The notes under the pieces: model-generated | Told to the model about the DNA's origin: nothing | The model's input: only the letters and a program-made list of their open reading frames with translations | The model's database searches: none | Translations under genes and position numbers: made by a program | Shown: positions 22,335 through 24,702 of the stretch, one piece after another | How the letters are laid out: each line of letters opens with the position of its first letter | Position numbering within the stretch: the stretch's first letter is position 1 | Origin: an uncultured Spartobacteria bacterium | GTDB taxonomy: Bacteria; Verrucomicrobiota; Verrucomicrobiia; Chthoniobacterales; JAATET01 | Length of the DNA stretch: 24,702 nucleotides | NCBI GenBank assembly: GCA_937901895.1 | Contig: CALGTD010000201.1 | Coordinates: 1 to 24,702, forward strand | Direction: 5' to 3'

Positions 22335-23348
22335 TCACTCACGATGCCTCTTCGCATCTGCGCCCGCAAGCGCGCGGATCGCACGACGATGCGGCGAGGG
22401 AATCGGCACGTCCTCCAGTGCGTCCAGCGGAAACGCGCGAAGACCGGCTATTCCACCGGGCTCTGCACGAACAACCTCCATCCGCACGCGATAGCGCGTG
22501 ATCGGATACGTCTCCACATGCGCCGGCTCGCCGTCGAGATCGACCTCGGGCAGGATCCACATTCCCCGCCAGCGCTTGTCCGACTGCGCGAGATACAGGC
22601 TGCCACTTTTCACGACAAACGCCCGGCGCTCCACGACACTCGTCGTTGCCGCGCGCTCGCGCTTCACCGGGAGCAACTCCGGATTCGGCGCCGCGCAGCC
22701 CCCTCGAATCGGGCAACCCGGACAATCGGGTCTGCGCGGTTTGCAAACGAGCGCTCCCAGCTCCATCAACGCCGAGTTCAGCTCCCGCGCACCGCCTCCC
22801 TGCGGCTGCAAATCCATCGCAGCTTCCTGCACAAGCCTGCGCCCGACAGTCGAGTCGATCGGTTCCGTGATCGCGCGCAAACGGGTCAACACCCGGGCGA
22901 CGTTCGTATCGACCACCGCCGCCGGTCGATCGAAGGCGAATGCCATCACCGCCCCCGCCGTGTAGGCGCCAATGCCCGGCAGCGCCATCAGTGCGTCCAA
23001 ATCGGCAGGAATCTTCCCACCATGGCGCTCGACGACCGCCTTCGCCGCGCGATGGAGGTTTCGCGCCCTCGAGTAGTAGCCAAGCCCCTGCCACATCGCG
23101 AGCACCTCGGTCTCATCGGCTGACGCGAGCGCCTGCACCGTCGGGAATCGTTTCATCCACCGCTCGTAGGCCCCGATCACGGTCGAAATCTGCGTTTGCT
23201 GCGCCATGAACTCGGAGATCAGGACCGCATAAGGATCCGACGTTCGTCGCCACGGGAGATCCCGGGCATTCCGCCGATACCACGCAAGCAGCGGAGCCAT
23301 CTGGGGGGCGGAATTCGGCGGAGGCATGGTGTGCGGCATCGAGACCAT
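22335..23348 (-). CDS. mutY: A/G-specific adenine DNA glycosylase MutY
   Basis: Removes adenine mispaired with 8-oxoguanine, preventing G:C to T:A mutations. About 337 residues from ATG 23348. The HhH-GPD catalytic domain (20-220) contains EFMAQQTQISTVIGAYERW with catalytic Glu46, the hairpin LPGIGAYTAGAV at 123-134, and Asp147 in VVDTNVARVL. The 4Fe-4S ligands are Cys202, Cys209, Cys212 and Cys218 (C-x6-C-x2-C-x5-C). The C-terminal ~110 residues form the NUDIX-like 8-oxoG recognition domain (LAQSDKRWRGMWILPE). Several Met codons (23354, 23348, 23339, 23327, 23300) could start it; none has a good Shine-Dalgarno. It is the first gene of a pair with trpB and is divergent from the secreted unknown protein. 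Confidence 0.94.
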   Translation of the reverse strand: MVSMPHTMPPPNSAPQMAPLLAWYRRNARDLPWRRTSDPYAVLISEFMAQQTQISTVIGAYERWMKRFPTVQALASADETEVLAMWQGLGYYSRARNLHRAAKAVVERHGGKIPADLDALMALPGIGAYTAGAVMAFAFDRPAAVVDTNVARVLTRLRAITEPIDSTVGRRLVQEAAMDLQPQGGGARELNSALMELGALVCKPRRPDCPGCPIRGGCAAPNPELLPVKRERAATTSVVERRAFVVKSGSLYLAQSDKRWRGMWILPEVDLDGEPAHVETYPITRYRVRMEVVRAEPGGIAGLRAFPLDALEDVPIPSPHRRAIRALAGADAKRHRE

Positions 23349-23467
23349 ACGCATTTGGAATGAGAGGTCGAGGCGCTCTCCAGTCACGAGCAGCAATCCT
23401 TGTTGGGGGAACAGCGCCTTCGTCCTTGAAAGACGCAAACCGATATTCCGCTGGCTGAAAGACAGCT

Positions 23468-23481
23468 AAGGAGCCATCCTT
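23468..23481 (+). promoter_or_regulatory. Small hairpin holding an AAGGA sequence before the secreted unknown gene
   Basis: AAGGA and TCCTT form a perfect 5-bp stem with a GCCA loop. AAGGAG is the only Shine-Dalgarno-like sequence upstream of the ATG at 23489, but it is about 15 bases away; folding of the stem would bring it nearer or hide it. The remainder of 23349-23488 shows no clear promoter. Confidence 0.3.
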
Positions 23482-23488
23482 TGTTACG

Positions 23489-24004
23489 ATGAAAGCATTA
23501 CCAGTGGTGCTGGCAGCAATGATGGCGCTCACGAATGTGTGGGCGGTCAAGAAAGTCGATCTCTCTGCGTTTGATGGAAACTACACCGGCAATGGCAGCC
23601 TGACGATCCAGGAGTTCTCCAATCCTCTGACGGCGGAGGTGAAATTCGATGTCGCGAGGAACGGGCGCAGGTCCAAGGTTACCATATCGGGAATCATCGC
23701 CGAGGGAGCCACGCCTTGGGAAACCACGCTTCGTCTCAAGAAGAAGCGGAAGATGAAAACGAACAACGTCAGCGGAATCGATTTCGGGCCGGGCATTTTC
23801 CCGGCCGCCGGCAAATACAAAGTGCGCAGAAAATCGAAGCTGGAGAGCACCGCGGTGACGAGAGGGACGACACCTGTGATGGAGCAGAAGGTGTCGATGG
23901 ACGTCAAACCGAAGGGCCGGCGGAAGGAACTGACTGGGACGATCGCGGTGTTTTTCGATGGGGTGGAGTTTGCCGCCTACCGCTTTACCGCCACCGGAAA
24001 ATAG
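23489..24004 (+). CDS. Secreted basic protein of unknown function
   Basis: 171 residues. Residues 1-19 (MKALPVVLAAMMALTNVWA) are a clear signal peptide with a VWA cleavage site. The mature part is rich in alternating polar/hydrophobic residues and Gly, suggesting a beta-sandwich or barrel (DGNYTGNGSLTIQ, LTGTIAVFFDGVEFAAYRFTATGK), with a strongly basic centre (TLRLKKKRKMKTNN, KYKVRRKSKLEST). No cysteine or catalytic motif is seen after cleavage. I do not recognise the family; similar small secreted proteins of unknown function would be expected only in close relatives. It stands alone between mutY (divergent) and rnhC. The basic patch could bind polyanions, which is speculation. Confidence 0.72.
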   Translation: MKALPVVLAAMMALTNVWAVKKVDLSAFDGNYTGNGSLTIQEFSNPLTAEVKFDVARNGRRSKVTISGIIAEGATPWETTLRLKKKRKMKTNNVSGIDFGPGIFPAAGKYKVRRKSKLESTAVTRGTTPVMEQKVSMDVKPKGRRKELTGTIAVFFDGVEFAAYRFTATGK

Positions 24005-24191
24005 GCGATCACCGCGGGATTCTCTGCGATCTCCTGCTCAGGCATGCCCGAGCGGTCAGGGACTGTTCGAGGGAACCTGGACGGAGCAACGCAGGGTTTG
24101 GAGTTTGCGAAGCACCCTCGTCGGCGCGAACGGTTTGAGTCTTCGTTCTTCATGTCCTTCGGCGCAGCGATCCGCTACCCTTCCCGGACCC
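24005..24191. other. Intergenic region upstream of rnhC
   Basis: 187 bases without a credible gene. Short open frames cross it but have no start signal or recognisable product. I see no T-tailed hairpin after the secreted-protein gene, no clear promoter boxes and no Shine-Dalgarno in front of the rnhC ATG. Confidence 0.5.
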
Positions 24192-24702
24192 ATGCCCGCA
24201 CCCTCCGTTTACACGTCGCCGCTTACGGGCGACCAGGTCCAGCTTCTGCGTGAGGCACTTGTCGCGCAGCAATTCGAGTTCGAGGAGAAACCCTACACAA
24301 TCTTCACTGCGCGGAAGGACCGGCTGAACGTTGCCGTCTACGAAAAAGGTCCGAAGGTCGTCGTGCAAGGCAGGGGACTGGAGGACTTCATCACCTTCAC
24401 ACTCGAGCCGCAGGTGCTCGGCGAGGCGAAGTTTGGCTATGACGAAGTGTTCGAACCGGAAAAGTTCGCGCCCCACTTCGGCATCGACGAAAGCGGCAAG
24501 GGCGATTTCTTCGGTCCTCTCGTCGTCGCGGGGGTCTACACGGACGAACGGATCGCTCGTGAGTTCAAGGCCGCGGGAGTGCAGGACAGCAAGAACATCG
24601 GCTCCGATAAAAAGGTGCGCGAACTTGCGACCGTGATCCGGCGTTCGAAGACGCCGCAGACGGTGATCCTCATCGGCCCGGAGCGCTACAACCAGCTCTT
24701 CG
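24192..24702 (+). CDS. rnhC: Ribonuclease HIII (3' part beyond window)
   Basis: Endonuclease that cuts the RNA strand of RNA-DNA hybrids. The first 170 codons are present. Residues 1-90 are the TBP-like substrate-binding domain that distinguishes RNase HIII from HII (YTSPLTGDQVQLLREALVAQ, FTARKDRLNVAVYEKGPKVVVQG). The catalytic domain begins near residue 97 with FGIDESGKGDFFGPLVVAG, holding the first Asp-Glu pair of the DEDD active site, and continues with VQDSKNIGSDKKVRELA (the DSK motif). The remaining two acidic residues lie outside the window. The ATG at 24192 gives the normal N-terminus. Identification as HIII rather than HII is secure because of the N-terminal domain and the DE pair context. 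Confidence 0.93.
   Translation, partial: MPAPSVYTSPLTGDQVQLLREALVAQQFEFEEKPYTIFTARKDRLNVAVYEKGPKVVVQGRGLEDFITFTLEPQVLGEAKFGYDEVFEPEKFAPHFGIDESGKGDFFGPLVVAGVYTDERIAREFKAAGVQDSKNIGSDKKVRELATVIRRSKTPQTVILIGPERYNQLF

Noticed and set aside
21377..22501. Long plus-strand open frame opposite trpB and the end of mutY
   Set aside because: It is the antisense shadow of highly conserved trpB codons with no independent signal.
1..24702. CRISPR array, insertion sequence, prophage, tRNA or rRNA genes
   Set aside because: No regularly spaced repeats, transposase or integrase motifs, terminal inverted repeats, or tRNA/rRNA-like sequences were recognised anywhere in the window.

Overview
This is a gene-dense, GC-rich chromosomal window carrying about twenty protein genes and no RNA genes, insertion sequences or CRISPR arrays. 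The gene content suggests a free-living Gram-negative-type bacterium, most likely Verrucomicrobiota or a relative. The clues are a Rex redox repressor, RNase HIII, an OGG1-type glycosylase, a cluster of polytopic glycosyltransferases, a type II secretion F-like protein, and a short palindromic element read as GGRGSRRA at the end of RibD, which I associate from memory with Verrucomicrobiota genomes. The taxonomy is inference. All genes look intact except the two cut by the window edges.

Layout. 1-2834 (minus): miaB, rex and an OGG1-like DNA glycosylase (cut at the left edge), with rex and the glycosylase sharing an ATGA overlap. 2941-3984 (plus): agmatine deiminase. 3990-12468: a surface-glycan type locus made of two divergent, tightly packed operons. 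The minus arm holds a GT2 polyprenyl-phosphate glycosyltransferase, an alpha/alpha-toroid lyase-like protein, a GT-C glycosyltransferase and a UPF0104 flippase-like protein. The plus arm holds two further GT-C glycosyltransferases. 12510-12872 (plus): a lysine/alanine-rich histone H1-like protein with a consensus -10 box so close to its ATG that the mRNA may be leaderless, closed by a strong terminator. 12927-17720 (minus): UbiB kinase-like protein, a small membrane protein, two secreted proteins (CAP domain and NlpC/P60) and an RNA m5U methyltransferase. 17866-18768 (minus): two Hsp20 chaperones with their own terminator and AT-rich promoter region. 19016-19993 (minus): an orphan GspF/PilC-like protein whose start codon overlaps that of ribD (plus). 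21125-23348 (minus): mutY then trpB, one base apart. 23489-24004 (plus): a secreted basic protein of unknown function. 24192 to the right edge (plus): RNase HIII.

How the genes work together. The most coherent system is the six-gene locus at 3990-12468. I infer that a sugar is loaded on polyprenyl phosphate by the GT2 enzyme, moved across the membrane with help from the UPF0104 protein, and transferred outside by up to three GT-C enzymes; the role of the toroid protein is unclear. A second theme is oxidative damage: Rex is coupled to an OGG1-like glycosylase, and MutY lies at the other end of the window, so both glycosylase arms of 8-oxoguanine repair are present. A third is heat response: both Hsp20 leaders can fold a short, imperfect hairpin over a strong Shine-Dalgarno sequence, which makes them RNA thermometer candidates.

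Most antisense open frames are GC-driven shadows and are left out. No gene-free stretch exceeds about 200 bases.
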